A DNA stretch of 10,074 bases from Pseudonocardiales bacterium. GTDB taxonomy: Bacteria; Actinomycetota; Actinomycetes; Mycobacteriales; Pseudonocardiaceae. The position numbers and the translations under genes are program-made. A model generated the notes under the pieces. It worked only from the letters and a program-made list of their open reading frames with translations. It had not been told where the DNA came from and ran no database searches. The stretch's first letter is position 1; every line of letters begins with the position of its first letter. This document shows, piece by piece, positions 1-5,604 of the stretch. The stretch lies in contig JAODNG010000553.1 in assembly GCA_025465385.1 (NCBI GenBank), positions 1 to 10,074 of the forward strand. Reading direction: 5' to 3'.

Positions 1-662
1 CGGAAGTTCGAGGGGTGCACCTTGAGCACGAAACCGGTCTGCGGCCCTATCGCCGCGATGTAGTCCTCGGGGCTGACCCGGTTGGTGGTGCCGACCTCAC
101 GCAGCCGGGCACCGGTGGATTCCAGCAGCTCAGGGATGCGAAATCCGTCGCCGATCTCCACCATCTCACCGCGGGCCAGCACGATCTCGCGACCGGCCGC
201 CAGCGCGGTCGCGACGAGCACCAGCGCAGCGGCACCGTTGTTCACCACGTGCACGGCGCCGGCTGCGGGCACCGCCGCGGCTAGCGCGGCAAGCGCCCCG
301 GCCCCGCGGCGGCCCCGGTCGCCGGTGGCCAGGTCGAGCTCAACATCGGTGGTGCCGGCCGCAGCGGCCAGCGCCTCCACTGCGGCCGCCGACAGTGGCG
401 CCCGGCCGAGGTTGGTGTGCAGCAGCACCCCGGTGGCGTTGAGGACCGGGCGCAGGGTCGTCGCGGTGTCCGGCAACGCCGCAAGCACGTCGGCGACGAC
501 ACCAGCCGGCGCTACGACGCCGTCGCGTACCCGTTGCTGCGCCGCGGCCACCGCCTGCTTCACCTGGTGGCGCCCGAGCCGCTGCGTGGCCGCAGTCACC
601 GCCGGATCTGCCAGTACGGCGTCGGTGCGCGGAACCTGCCTGCGGATATCCATAGCTCGCAC
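1..662 (-). CDS. selA: L-seryl-tRNA(Sec) selenium transferase, N-terminal part (cut by window edge)
   Basis: SelA is a cytosolic PLP enzyme that converts Ser-tRNA(Sec) to Sec-tRNA(Sec) using selenophosphate. Translating the minus strand gives family blocks in order (numbered from the Met at 653): PRTDAVLADP (8-17), RPVLNATGVLLHTNLGRAPLS (68-88), VVNNGAAALVLVATALA (136-152), ARGEMVEIGDGFRIPELL (160-177), GTTNR (188-192) and KVHPSNF (211-217). About half of a roughly 430-460 residue protein is present. The PLP-binding lysine lies beyond the left edge. Start choice: ATG at 653 has no well-spaced ribosome binding site. GTG at 662 has GGAAG 7 nt upstream and is preferred here; GTG at 701 with AGGGG 8 nt upstream is also possible. 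It follows the lectin-repeat gene by about 16-56 nt and is probably cotranscribed with it and with selC. The identity is firm; the exact start is not. Confidence 0.95.
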   Translation of the reverse strand, partial: MRAMDIRRQVPRTDAVLADPAVTAATQRLGRHQVKQAVAAAQQRVRDGVVAPAGVVADVLAALPDTATTLRPVLNATGVLLHTNLGRAPLSAAAVEALAAAAGTTDVELDLATGDRGRRGAGALAALAAAVPAAGAVHVVNNGAAALVLVATALAAGREIVLARGEMVEIGDGFRIPELLESTGARLREVGTTNRVSPEDYIAAIGPQTGFVLKVHPSNF

Positions 663-717
663 GGTAGTTCTTCCGGAGCCCTGTGCTGCCTCTGAATCCA
701 CGACCGCCGCCCCTGAT

Positions 718-1875
718 CTACTGAAGTGGTGTGGGGATGTCGAGGGTCATCAACATCACCTGATAGGGGTTCCAGGCGGACATGGTGAAGTATATCCGCA
801 CTCCATCGTCGGTTGAACCGGTATATTGCGGAATCTGATAGGGCCCGTACATCCCGGCCAGGTCGGCGCTGTACCGGGACACTTCGTAGAGAAGTGCGAA
901 GTCTAAACCATTGTCTGAGCGAGCCGGTACGGAGCGCCCCATCAGGGCGTAGATCCCTGCTTGTCGACGATCGGTGCTGAAGAAGACGTACATGCTGCCG
1001 TTGAAGCTCACCCCGTCGAGCGGGACGTTGAAGCCGTCCTGAGCAATACCGGCGACCACGGGCGGTCGGCTGAGAAATGTCAACCGGAGACCGGCGTCGG
1101 CAGTCTTGTCCGCACAGAACGCGATCGAATCAAGATCGTCGTTTGGGACGCTATGACCTACCCGCCAGGTGTCACCGAACACGAAGTAGAGGCGATCTCG
1201 ATGGGCGAAAGAGGCACCGAGGTCAGTGCCGATGATACCGAAGCGACTCTCGGTCCGATTGAAGGCGAACTTAGGTGTCCCTGTCCCATTCCAGCCTTCA
1301 CGATCAAACTCGCCGGTCAGGTGCACAATTTTTTGGGCACGGGTGGCGAGCCGAGGATGCGACTCGACTGTGTTGAAGCAATCAGTGCGAACCCATGATT
1401 CCTCGACGTGGAGGTTCGGATGCCAGTAGTGCACCATTGTGCCCCGGCTTTCCTCGACGAGCACCTCGAAATTGCCGTGCGTCGGTGAGTCGAAACCGGA
1501 CTGGATGATGCCGCCCAGACCGGCGCACGACTGGGTGACGAACTGCGCCCTGGCCCAGGGCAGTCGGACGTCGCGGTTGTCGTGGAAGAAATGCCGAAGC
1601 TCTATCGCGCCGTCGTTGAGATGTAAAGGTACGACCACTTCGAAGTTTCGGTGTGGTCTTGTCCCGAAGTCGGATTGGATGATGCAGTCGGGTCCGGCGA
1701 CGTTATCGTGGTCGCCGGTGATACGTGATCCGCGAGTCCATGGTCCGAAGTCGTTACGTGAATTGTCTCGGAACCAATGCCATAGTTCCGTGCCGTGCAC
1801 GATGGTAGCCTCAAAGTTGCCGTGCCGGCTGCGCCCGTAGTCGGATTGAATGAGACTGACATAAGCTCGCGCCAT
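718..1875 (-). CDS. Protein of three lectin-like repeats fused to a DUF4185-type domain
   Basis: This 385-residue protein has no assigned function. Residues about 9-170 hold three copies of a repeat of about 50 residues: IQSDYG..HGNFEATI..LWHWFRDN, IQSDFG..HRNFEVVV..LRHFFHDN and IQSGFD..HGNFEVLV..MVHYWHPN. Each is followed by a W-x-R segment. Such repeats resemble bladelike carbohydrate-binding modules. Residues about 185-385 look like DUF4185, a predicted beta-propeller related to glycoside hydrolases, with SRFGIIGTDLGASF and RLYFVFGDTW as the clearest blocks. No signal peptide or membrane segment is visible, which is odd for a sugar-binding protein. ATG at 1875 is chosen because AAAGGGA lies 8 nt upstream; a TTG at 1893 is possible. 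It sits 34 nt after tRNA-Sec and just before selA. Its GC is low for the window: 32 of 60 bases at 1381-1440 against 45 of 60 at 181-240 in selA. This suggests an inserted gene. The repeat reading is firm, the domain name likely, and any sugar binding is inference. Confidence 0.85.
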   Translation of the reverse strand: MARAYVSLIQSDYGRSRHGNFEATIVHGTELWHWFRDNSRNDFGPWTRGSRITGDHDNVAGPDCIIQSDFGTRPHRNFEVVVPLHLNDGAIELRHFFHDNRDVRLPWARAQFVTQSCAGLGGIIQSGFDSPTHGNFEVLVEESRGTMVHYWHPNLHVEESWVRTDCFNTVESHPRLATRAQKIVHLTGEFDREGWNGTGTPKFAFNRTESRFGIIGTDLGASFAHRDRLYFVFGDTWRVGHSVPNDDLDSIAFCADKTADAGLRLTFLSRPPVVAGIAQDGFNVPLDGVSFNGSMYVFFSTDRRQAGIYALMGRSVPARSDNGLDFALLYEVSRYSADLAGMYGPYQIPQYTGSTDDGVRIYFTMSAWNPYQVMLMTLDIPTPLQ

Positions 1876-1908
1876 CTCATCAGTCCCTTTCAATCTTCAG
1901 TGAGGCGA

Positions 1909-2004
1909 TGGCGGAGGCGGACGGGAATCGAACCCGCCTGGTCGAGTTGCTCGACCACGTCGGTGTTGAAGACCGCGGGGGCCACCAGGCACCCATACGC
2001 CTCC
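1909..2004 (-). tRNA. selC: tRNA-Sec (anticodon TCA), selenocysteine
   Basis: This 96-base tRNA carries serine, later converted to selenocysteine, and reads UGA. The anticodon loop CTTCAAC has TCA at 1969-1967. The acceptor begins GGAGGCGT and ends CCGCCTCC, then discriminator G and an encoded CCA at 1911-1909. The long variable arm has a perfect 8-bp stem (TGGTCGAG/CTCGACCA, 1939-1946 with 1950-1957), and the T arm is GCGGG-TTCGATT-CCCGT. Length, anticodon and the extended acceptor plus T stack match bacterial tRNA-Sec. Two oddities: the eighth acceptor pair reads T against C, and the D stem GGGTGCC/GGCCCCC has one internal T-C mismatch. SelA, its modifying enzyme, is encoded about 1.2 kb downstream on the same strand. 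Identity is very secure. Confidence 0.97.
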
Positions 2005-2011
2005 GCCGGAG

Positions 2012-2039
2012 ATCTTAGGTCCCGGGCGCACCGCATCGA
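2012..2039 (-). promoter_or_regulatory. Candidate selC promoter, nearly leaderless
   Basis: On the minus strand a TAAGAT hexamer (2017-2012) lies 7 nt before the first base of tRNA-Sec. A weak -35-like TCGATG (2039-2034) is 16 nt farther upstream. Initiation 6-7 nt after the -10 would start the transcript almost exactly at the mature 5' end. The -10 match is fair and the -35 match poor (3 of 6), so this is a suggestion. Confidence 0.4.
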
Positions 2040-2066
2040 CGGCTGCCCCCACCTCGCAGCGAATGC

Positions 2067-2107
2067 ACAACGGCCCGGCCGCTCATGGTGAGCGGCCGGG
2101 CCGTTGT
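2067..2107 (-). terminator. Perfect 19-bp GC-rich terminator hairpin after the MetE-like gene
   Basis: Bases 2067-2085 and 2089-2107 are perfectly complementary 19-base arms around a 3-base loop, starting 36 nt after the stop of the MetE-like gene. No run of T follows on the minus strand. GC-rich hairpins lacking a U-tract are common as terminators in actinobacteria. It would insulate selC from the methyltransferase transcript; the same structure could also act on plus-strand transcription. Confidence 0.8.
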
Positions 2108-2143
2108 GATGGATCGTCGAGCTAACCTAGTGCGGGGGCGAAC

Positions 2144-3316
2144 TCAGCTGACGCCGAGCTTCTCCGCGGCCATCTTGGCTCCCTCGACCCGGTTCGTGAT
2201 CTTCTGGAACGCCACGTCGCGAGCGTAGTCAGGAGAACCGTGGTTTGGCTTCTCATCTATGCTGAACGGCGAGAAGCCGCAGTCATCGGTGGCTCCTATC
2301 CTTTCCTTGGGGATGAAGTTCGATGCCCTCACCAGGGCATCGCGAACCTCTTCTGCGCTCTCGATGCGGGGGTTCCCCGGGTTGATCACGCCGATGTATG
2401 CCATCTGCGCGACGCCGTCCGCGTCGTCGCGCAGATGCTTGCCGATGGACTCGTAAACCGGGTCCTTCTCGCGCTCGCTCGCCAGCTGGATCAGGAAGTA
2501 ACCGGCGTTCATCTGGAACATGCTCGGGAGCAGGTTGTTGTACGGAACATCGGCGCTGTGCACCGAGTCCCGGTCTCCACCTGGGCAGGTGTGAACGCCG
2601 ATCTTCTTACGCTCCTCCGCTGAGAAGCGCGCGAAAACGCGGTTGTTGAGCTCGATGAAGTGTGGCAGCAAGCCTGCGCCCGTCCACGGGTTGCGTGGAT
2701 CTTCCCGGGTGGCAAGCCGGCCCTCGGTGAAGTCAACGGAAACCCGTGCAGCGCCAGCCTCGAAGGCCTTGCGGATGTCCTTTTCGCATTCGTTGACGAT
2801 GTCTTCTTCGAACTGCTCCCGCGAGTAGCCGGGTACCTCATCTTTCAGCGGGTAGAGCAGAGCCAGCATGGAGGGCGCGATCACGGCCTGCTTCATGGGC
2901 ACGTGCGCGTAGCCGATGGATTTCTTCAGCGTATCGGCGGCGTATGTCTTGTACCGCAATGGGCCACCAGTGAGGCGCGGAAGCTGTCGTCCGTGGCCAT
3001 CGGCGAAGATCGCGAAGAACTGGCCGCCCGGGCCCAGGTTGTCGGCTAGGCCGGTCCCGGCCAAGGTGTCGGTGATCGGGTAGGTGGCGAAGCTGGACCA
3101 ACGCTGCTCGCCGTCGGAGATGATCGGTGATCCGGTGGCCTCAAAGCGCTCGATTGAATCGCGGGCTGCCGCGTCCTGCTCGGCTTCCAGCGCGTCCTTG
3201 TCGATCTTTCCCTCATCATAGGCAGCGTACGCGGCCTGCAGCTTGGAGGGCCGCGGGAGGGAACCGACGGGCTCTGTGGGAATTCCGGTGGCCGTTCTCG
3301 GATCGTATTCAGTCAT
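2144..3316 (-). CDS. MetE-like, cobalamin-independent methionine synthase II family protein
   Basis: This 390-residue cytosolic protein corresponds to the C-terminal catalytic half of MetE (which is about 750 residues), with no N-terminal domain. Aligned landmarks are GIPTEPVGSLPRP (11-23, like the MetE GSFPQT strand), SDGEQ (67-71, the HGE substrate loop), VDFTEGRL (194-201), VHTCPGGD (241-248) and DDCGFSPF (344-351). H242, C244 and C346 fit the zinc-binding His-x-Cys...Cys set of MetE and of epoxyalkane:coenzyme M transferase. The segment where MetE has its fourth ligand, a glutamate, reads FLIQLASE, so that ligand may be Gln277 or absent. The family transfers a methyl or alkyl group to a thiol; homocysteine is the default acceptor, but neither donor nor acceptor is proven. 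ATG at 3316 has AGAGAGGA at good spacing. It is a single-gene unit with its own promoter, long leader and terminator. Family is firm; substrate is open. Confidence 0.9.
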   Translation of the reverse strand: MTEYDPRTATGIPTEPVGSLPRPSKLQAAYAAYDEGKIDKDALEAEQDAAARDSIERFEATGSPIISDGEQRWSSFATYPITDTLAGTGLADNLGPGGQFFAIFADGHGRQLPRLTGGPLRYKTYAADTLKKSIGYAHVPMKQAVIAPSMLALLYPLKDEVPGYSREQFEEDIVNECEKDIRKAFEAGAARVSVDFTEGRLATREDPRNPWTGAGLLPHFIELNNRVFARFSAEERKKIGVHTCPGGDRDSVHSADVPYNNLLPSMFQMNAGYFLIQLASEREKDPVYESIGKHLRDDADGVAQMAYIGVINPGNPRIESAEEVRDALVRASNFIPKERIGATDDCGFSPFSIDEKPNHGSPDYARDVAFQKITNRVEGAKMAAEKLGVS

Positions 3317-3337
3317 GATTTCCTCTCTGTTGTTTAG

Positions 3338-3379
3338 CTAGGCGAATATATTGATTGAGTAGGCCGACCGGCGATTCAC
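3338..3379 (-). CDS. Possible 13-residue leader peptide (uORF 2), coupled to uORF 1
   Basis: A GTG at 3379, overlapping the stop of uORF 1 (GTGA), opens 13 codons (MNRRSAYSINIFA) and stops at TAG 3340-3338, 21 nt before the MetE-like ATG. A strong AAGGAGG lies upstream, but its spacing of 13 nt is long. If translated, ribosomes on it would sit on the distal arm of the 3361-3395 hairpin. This is speculative. Confidence 0.22.
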   Translation of the reverse strand: MNRRSAYSINIFA

Positions 3380-3429
3380 TGTTTCGCTACGGCCTCCTTC
3401 CTGTCGCAAAAGGTCGTCCGGGCCCTCAT
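3376..3429 (-). CDS. Possible 17-residue leader peptide (uORF 1)
   Basis: An ATG at 3429, preceded by GAGG 5 nt upstream, opens a 17-codon frame (MRARTTFCDRKEAVAKQ) ending in TGA at 3376, inside the leader of the MetE-like gene. Its TGA overlaps the GTG of a second short frame as GTGA, a typical coupling arrangement, and it spans the hairpin-forming segment. It has one Cys codon and no run of Met or Cys codons, so it does not look like a classical attenuator peptide. It could be chance. Confidence 0.3.
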   Translation of the reverse strand: MRARTTFCDRKEAVAKQ

Positions 3430-3470
3430 GATCGCCTCGCCGACCACCTGGCGGCCCGAAAGACGGGCAC

Positions 3471-3484
3471 AGACAGGTCTGTCT
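3471..3484. promoter_or_regulatory. Palindrome AGACAG-GT-CTGTCT just downstream of the transcript start
   Basis: The 14-base inverted repeat has perfect 6-base arms and lies at about +8 to +21 of the predicted MetE-like transcript. A dimeric repressor bound here would block initiation or clearance. As RNA it forms a short hairpin instead. No regulator gene is in the window, so the role is inferred from position only. Confidence 0.4.
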
Positions 3485-3497
3485 AGCTGTGACTTGG

Positions 3498-3527
3498 ATC
3501 ATAGCCAGGTGGCAATGAGTCGGTCAA
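3498..3527 (-). promoter_or_regulatory. Sigma-70-type promoter of the MetE-like gene
   Basis: TTGACC (3527-3522) and TATGAT (3503-3498) are separated by 18 nt on the minus strand; each matches consensus at 5 of 6 positions. The transcript would start near 3491 and carry a leader of about 175 nt. This is the best housekeeping promoter visible in the window. Confidence 0.7.
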
Positions 3528-3542
3528 CGGACACCCATTTGC

Positions 3543-3557
3543 CCTAATTAGATTAGG
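3543..3557. promoter_or_regulatory. AT-rich palindrome CCTAAT-TAG-ATTAGG upstream of the promoter
   Basis: Perfect 6-base arms around a 3-base centre, in strikingly AT-rich sequence, lie 15 nt upstream of the -35 box (centre near -59) and 22 nt after the dedA stop. The position suits an activator or repressor site. The stem is too AT-rich and has no following T-run, so it is a poor dedA terminator. Confidence 0.4.
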
Positions 3558-3579
3558 CCACCCGAGCGCCACACATTGC

Positions 3580-4209
3580 TTACAGTCTCGATTGCCGCCG
3601 CCGAACGTGGGAGCGCAACCACATTGCCAGGCCCGCTGCGGCCAATACGCCGAGCACGACGTTGCTGACGACGCCCAACTGCTCCTGCACTACGACCAAG
3701 CTGGCCCCGGCGAGGTATCCGAGGACGGCCACCGCGGTCGCCCAAATCACTCCGCCGAGGAGGTTGTAGGGCAGAAACCTCGACCAGCTTAAGCCACTCA
3801 TCCCGGCCAGGCCTGGCACAAGCGCCCGCAACAGTGCAGTCATGCGACCGATCAGCACGACGATCGGACCGCGCCGGCGCAGCAGTTCAGTGGTCGCGCG
3901 TATGGCATCAGGCTTGACCAGCCGGTCCGGCAGGCGCTTGAGGAGCCGCTCGCCGTAGCGCCGGCCGACGCCGAATCCGACCACATCGCCGATGACCGCA
4001 CCAGCCACGCTGATCGGAATCACCGACCACAATGACAGGGTCCCCACCTGCGCTGCGGCCCCAGCCACCAGGATCGCGACTTCGCCAGGGAACATCACAC
4101 CGAGCATGGTGGAGGCCTCTAGCGCCGGACACAGGAAAGCGAGGATGAGCATCGGAGTCGGCGGAAGTGCCCGCAGGGCGTCGAGCACCATGCCCCGATC
4201 TTGACTCAT
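3580..4209 (-). CDS. DedA-family integral membrane protein
   Basis: This 209-residue inner-membrane protein belongs to the DedA/SNARE-associated family, whose characterised members include polyprenyl-phosphate and phospholipid transporters. Visible family marks are PALEASTMLGVMFPGE (28-43, acidic E31), GDVVGFGVGRRYG (74-86, D75) and GRMTALLRALVPGLAGMS (121-138, arginines 122 and 128), followed by a hydrophobic segment with RFLPYN. Hydrophobic stretches lie at about 20-60, 62-82, 115-138, 150-170 and 178-197, and the C-terminus is basic (HVRRRQSRL). Length is normal for the family. The start is uncertain: ATG 4209 is chosen, but no good ribosome binding site is seen there; TTG 4227 and ATG 4191 are alternatives. 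It is divergent from the MFS gene, with 138 nt between them. No link to its neighbours is evident. Family is firm; its substrate is unknown. Confidence 0.88.
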   Translation of the reverse strand: MSQDRGMVLDALRALPPTPMLILAFLCPALEASTMLGVMFPGEVAILVAGAAAQVGTLSLWSVIPISVAGAVIGDVVGFGVGRRYGERLLKRLPDRLVKPDAIRATTELLRRRGPIVVLIGRMTALLRALVPGLAGMSGLSWSRFLPYNLLGGVIWATAVAVLGYLAGASLVVVQEQLGVVSNVVLGVLAAAGLAMWLRSHVRRRQSRL

Positions 4210-4347
4210 CGACCACACGACTGCCAAGAGCGTGCGTTTCGGCCTGCGATCGCCTCCAGCCGCGCACCGAACCGGCTTGCCGCACCACTGAGGCCGCGAC
4301 CAAGATCTACCGTAACGCGGTCCGTCCCGGCTGTTGAGGAGAGTCTC
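4210..4347. other. Divergent intergenic region between dedA and the MFS gene
   Basis: This 138-nt stretch must hold the promoters of both divergent genes. I see only the MFS ribosome binding site (GAGGAGAG at about 4336-4343). No convincing -35/-10 pair and no clear palindrome stands out on either strand. Confidence 0.5.
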
Positions 4348-5604
4348 ATGTTTGCCACGCTGACCGAGCAGGCTCGGGGTTTGACCGCGGATCAGCGCAA
4401 CGCGTTTGTGGCAGCGTTCCTGGGCTGGACGATGGACGCTTTCGACTATTTCATTGTGGTGTTGGTCTACAGTGAGATCGCCGCGGATTTCGGTGTGTCG
4501 TTGACGAAGATGGCGTTCGTGACCACCGTCACATTGGCAATGCGTCCAGTAGGTGCGCTGATATTCGGTCGGTGGGCGGACTCGGTCGGGCGGCGATTGC
4601 CGTTGATGGTCGACGTCGCCTTCTACTCACTGGTGGGCTTTGTGTGTGCGTTCGCGCCGAATTTCACGGTGCTGCTGGTGTTGCGGCTGCTGTATGGGAT
4701 CGGGATGGGTGGGGAGTGGGGCTTGGGTGCGGCTTTGGCGATGGAGAAGATCCCAGCTGAGAAACGCGGCTTCTTCTCGGGTCTGTTGCAGGAGGGCTAC
4801 TCGGTCGGGTACCTGCTGGCCGCGGTCGCGTTCCTGGTGATCAATCCGCTGTTCGGCTGGCGCGGGCTGTTCGCGTTCAGCCTGCTACCGGCGTTGGTCG
4901 CGCTGTATGTGCGCGCCAAAGTCGGCGAAAGTGAGGTGTGGCGGCAAACCCGGGACCGGGCCCGGCTCACCCGGACCACCCCGGGGCAGGTGTTTCGCAA
5001 TCCGGCGGTGTTGCGCCGCTTCGGCTACCTGGTCGCGCTGATGACCGCCTTCAACTGGATGTCGCACGGCACCCAGGACATCTACCCAACCTTCCTCCGG
5101 CAAGGATTGCACCTGAGCGTGAACGCTGCGATCGGAATCGCCGTGATCTACAACATCGGAGCAATCATCGGTGGCACTTTGCTCGGCGGGTACTCCGAGC
5201 GGTTGGGCCGGCGCCGCACGATCATCCTCGCCGCCACCATCGGGCTGCCGGTGGCGCCGCTGTTCGCGCTGTCCGCGACGGTCGGTTGGCTCGCCCTCGG
5301 CTCATTCCTGATGCAGGTGTGCGTGCAAGGCGCTTGGGGTGTGATTCCGGCGCACCTCACCGAGCTGAGTCCGGATGCGATCCGTGGCTTCTATCCCGGC
5401 GTGACCTACCAGTTGGGTAATTTGATCGCGGCATTCAACCTACCGATCCAGCAGCGCCTCGCAGCCAGCCACGGCTATCCCTTCGCGCTGATCGTCACGA
5501 TAGTACCGGTGCTGATCGCCGTCATTGTGCTGACCGCGATCGGCGGGGAAGCCAAAGGCATCCGCTTCGGAGCACAGCCAATAAACCAACCGCCCGATCT
5601 ATAG
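4348..5604 (+). CDS. MFS transporter, SHS (sialate/lactate-type carboxylate:H+ symporter) family
   Basis: This 418-residue, 12-helix carrier of the inner membrane probably imports a small organic acid or related solute with protons. Residues 26-36 (GWTMDAFDYFI) carry the charged first-helix motif typical of the sialate and lactate symporter group. GRWADSVGRR (74-83) is the MFS loop 2-3 signature, RLLYGIGMGGEWGLG (113-127) lies in helices 4-5, and GGYSERLGRRRT repeats the signature in the second half. ATG 4348 is preferred because GAGGAGAG precedes it by 4-5 nt; the frame stays open upstream to 4201 but the extension is arginine-rich and not membrane-like. It ends at TAG 5602-5604, overlapping the end of convergent hyuB by 6 nt. 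Proximity to hyuA/hyuB suggests it may import their substrate, although it is transcribed on the opposite strand. Family is firm; cargo is inference. Confidence 0.9.
   Translation: MFATLTEQARGLTADQRNAFVAAFLGWTMDAFDYFIVVLVYSEIAADFGVSLTKMAFVTTVTLAMRPVGALIFGRWADSVGRRLPLMVDVAFYSLVGFVCAFAPNFTVLLVLRLLYGIGMGGEWGLGAALAMEKIPAEKRGFFSGLLQEGYSVGYLLAAVAFLVINPLFGWRGLFAFSLLPALVALYVRAKVGESEVWRQTRDRARLTRTTPGQVFRNPAVLRRFGYLVALMTAFNWMSHGTQDIYPTFLRQGLHLSVNAAIGIAVIYNIGAIIGGTLLGGYSERLGRRRTIILAATIGLPVAPLFALSATVGWLALGSFLMQVCVQGAWGVIPAHLTELSPDAIRGFYPGVTYQLGNLIAAFNLPIQQRLAASHGYPFALIVTIVPVLIAVIVLTAIGGEAKGIRFGAQPINQPPDL

Larger units (their letters stand above)
3317..3491 (-). promoter_or_regulatory. Long structured 5' leader of the MetE-like gene
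   Basis: From the predicted transcript start (about 3491) to the ATG at 3316 is about 175 nt. The leader can form AGGCCG/CGGCCT (3390-3395 with 3361-3366) enclosing GCGA/TCGC, a GGTCG/CGACC pairing (3441-3445 with 3412-3416), GCCCG-5-CGGGC (3454-3468), and a hairpin at 3471-3484. The true ribosome binding site lies at about 3322-3328. I could not match it to cobalamin, SAM, SAM-IV, SAH or THF riboswitch consensus by eye. A cis-acting RNA or leader-peptide control is plausible but unproven. Confidence 0.45.

Noticed and set aside
690..720. Possible attachment-site duplicate of the tRNA-Sec 3' end flanking the inserted gene
   Set aside because: I compared the tRNA 3' segment with the selA-proximal junction and found no direct repeat; no integrase gene is present.
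82..816. Long plus-strand open frame (244 codons) opposite selA
   Set aside because: It is low-complexity Ala/Ser/Arg/Pro sequence, typical of the antisense frame of GC-rich genes, and the minus strand carries an unambiguous SelA reading.
3317..3491. Cobalamin riboswitch upstream of the MetE-like gene, suggested by an ACAGGAA stretch
   Set aside because: The order and spacing of the conserved B12-box and GCCACTG elements are not met; the likeness is a short fragment only.
3543..3557. Terminator for dedA
   Set aside because: The 6-bp AT-rich stem without a following T-run is too weak; it is better read as a possible protein-binding palindrome.
4260..4347. Sigma-70 promoter for the MFS gene using a TTGCCG -35
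   Set aside because: No acceptable -10 hexamer occurs at 16-19 nt spacing; the nearest candidate is about 26 nt away.
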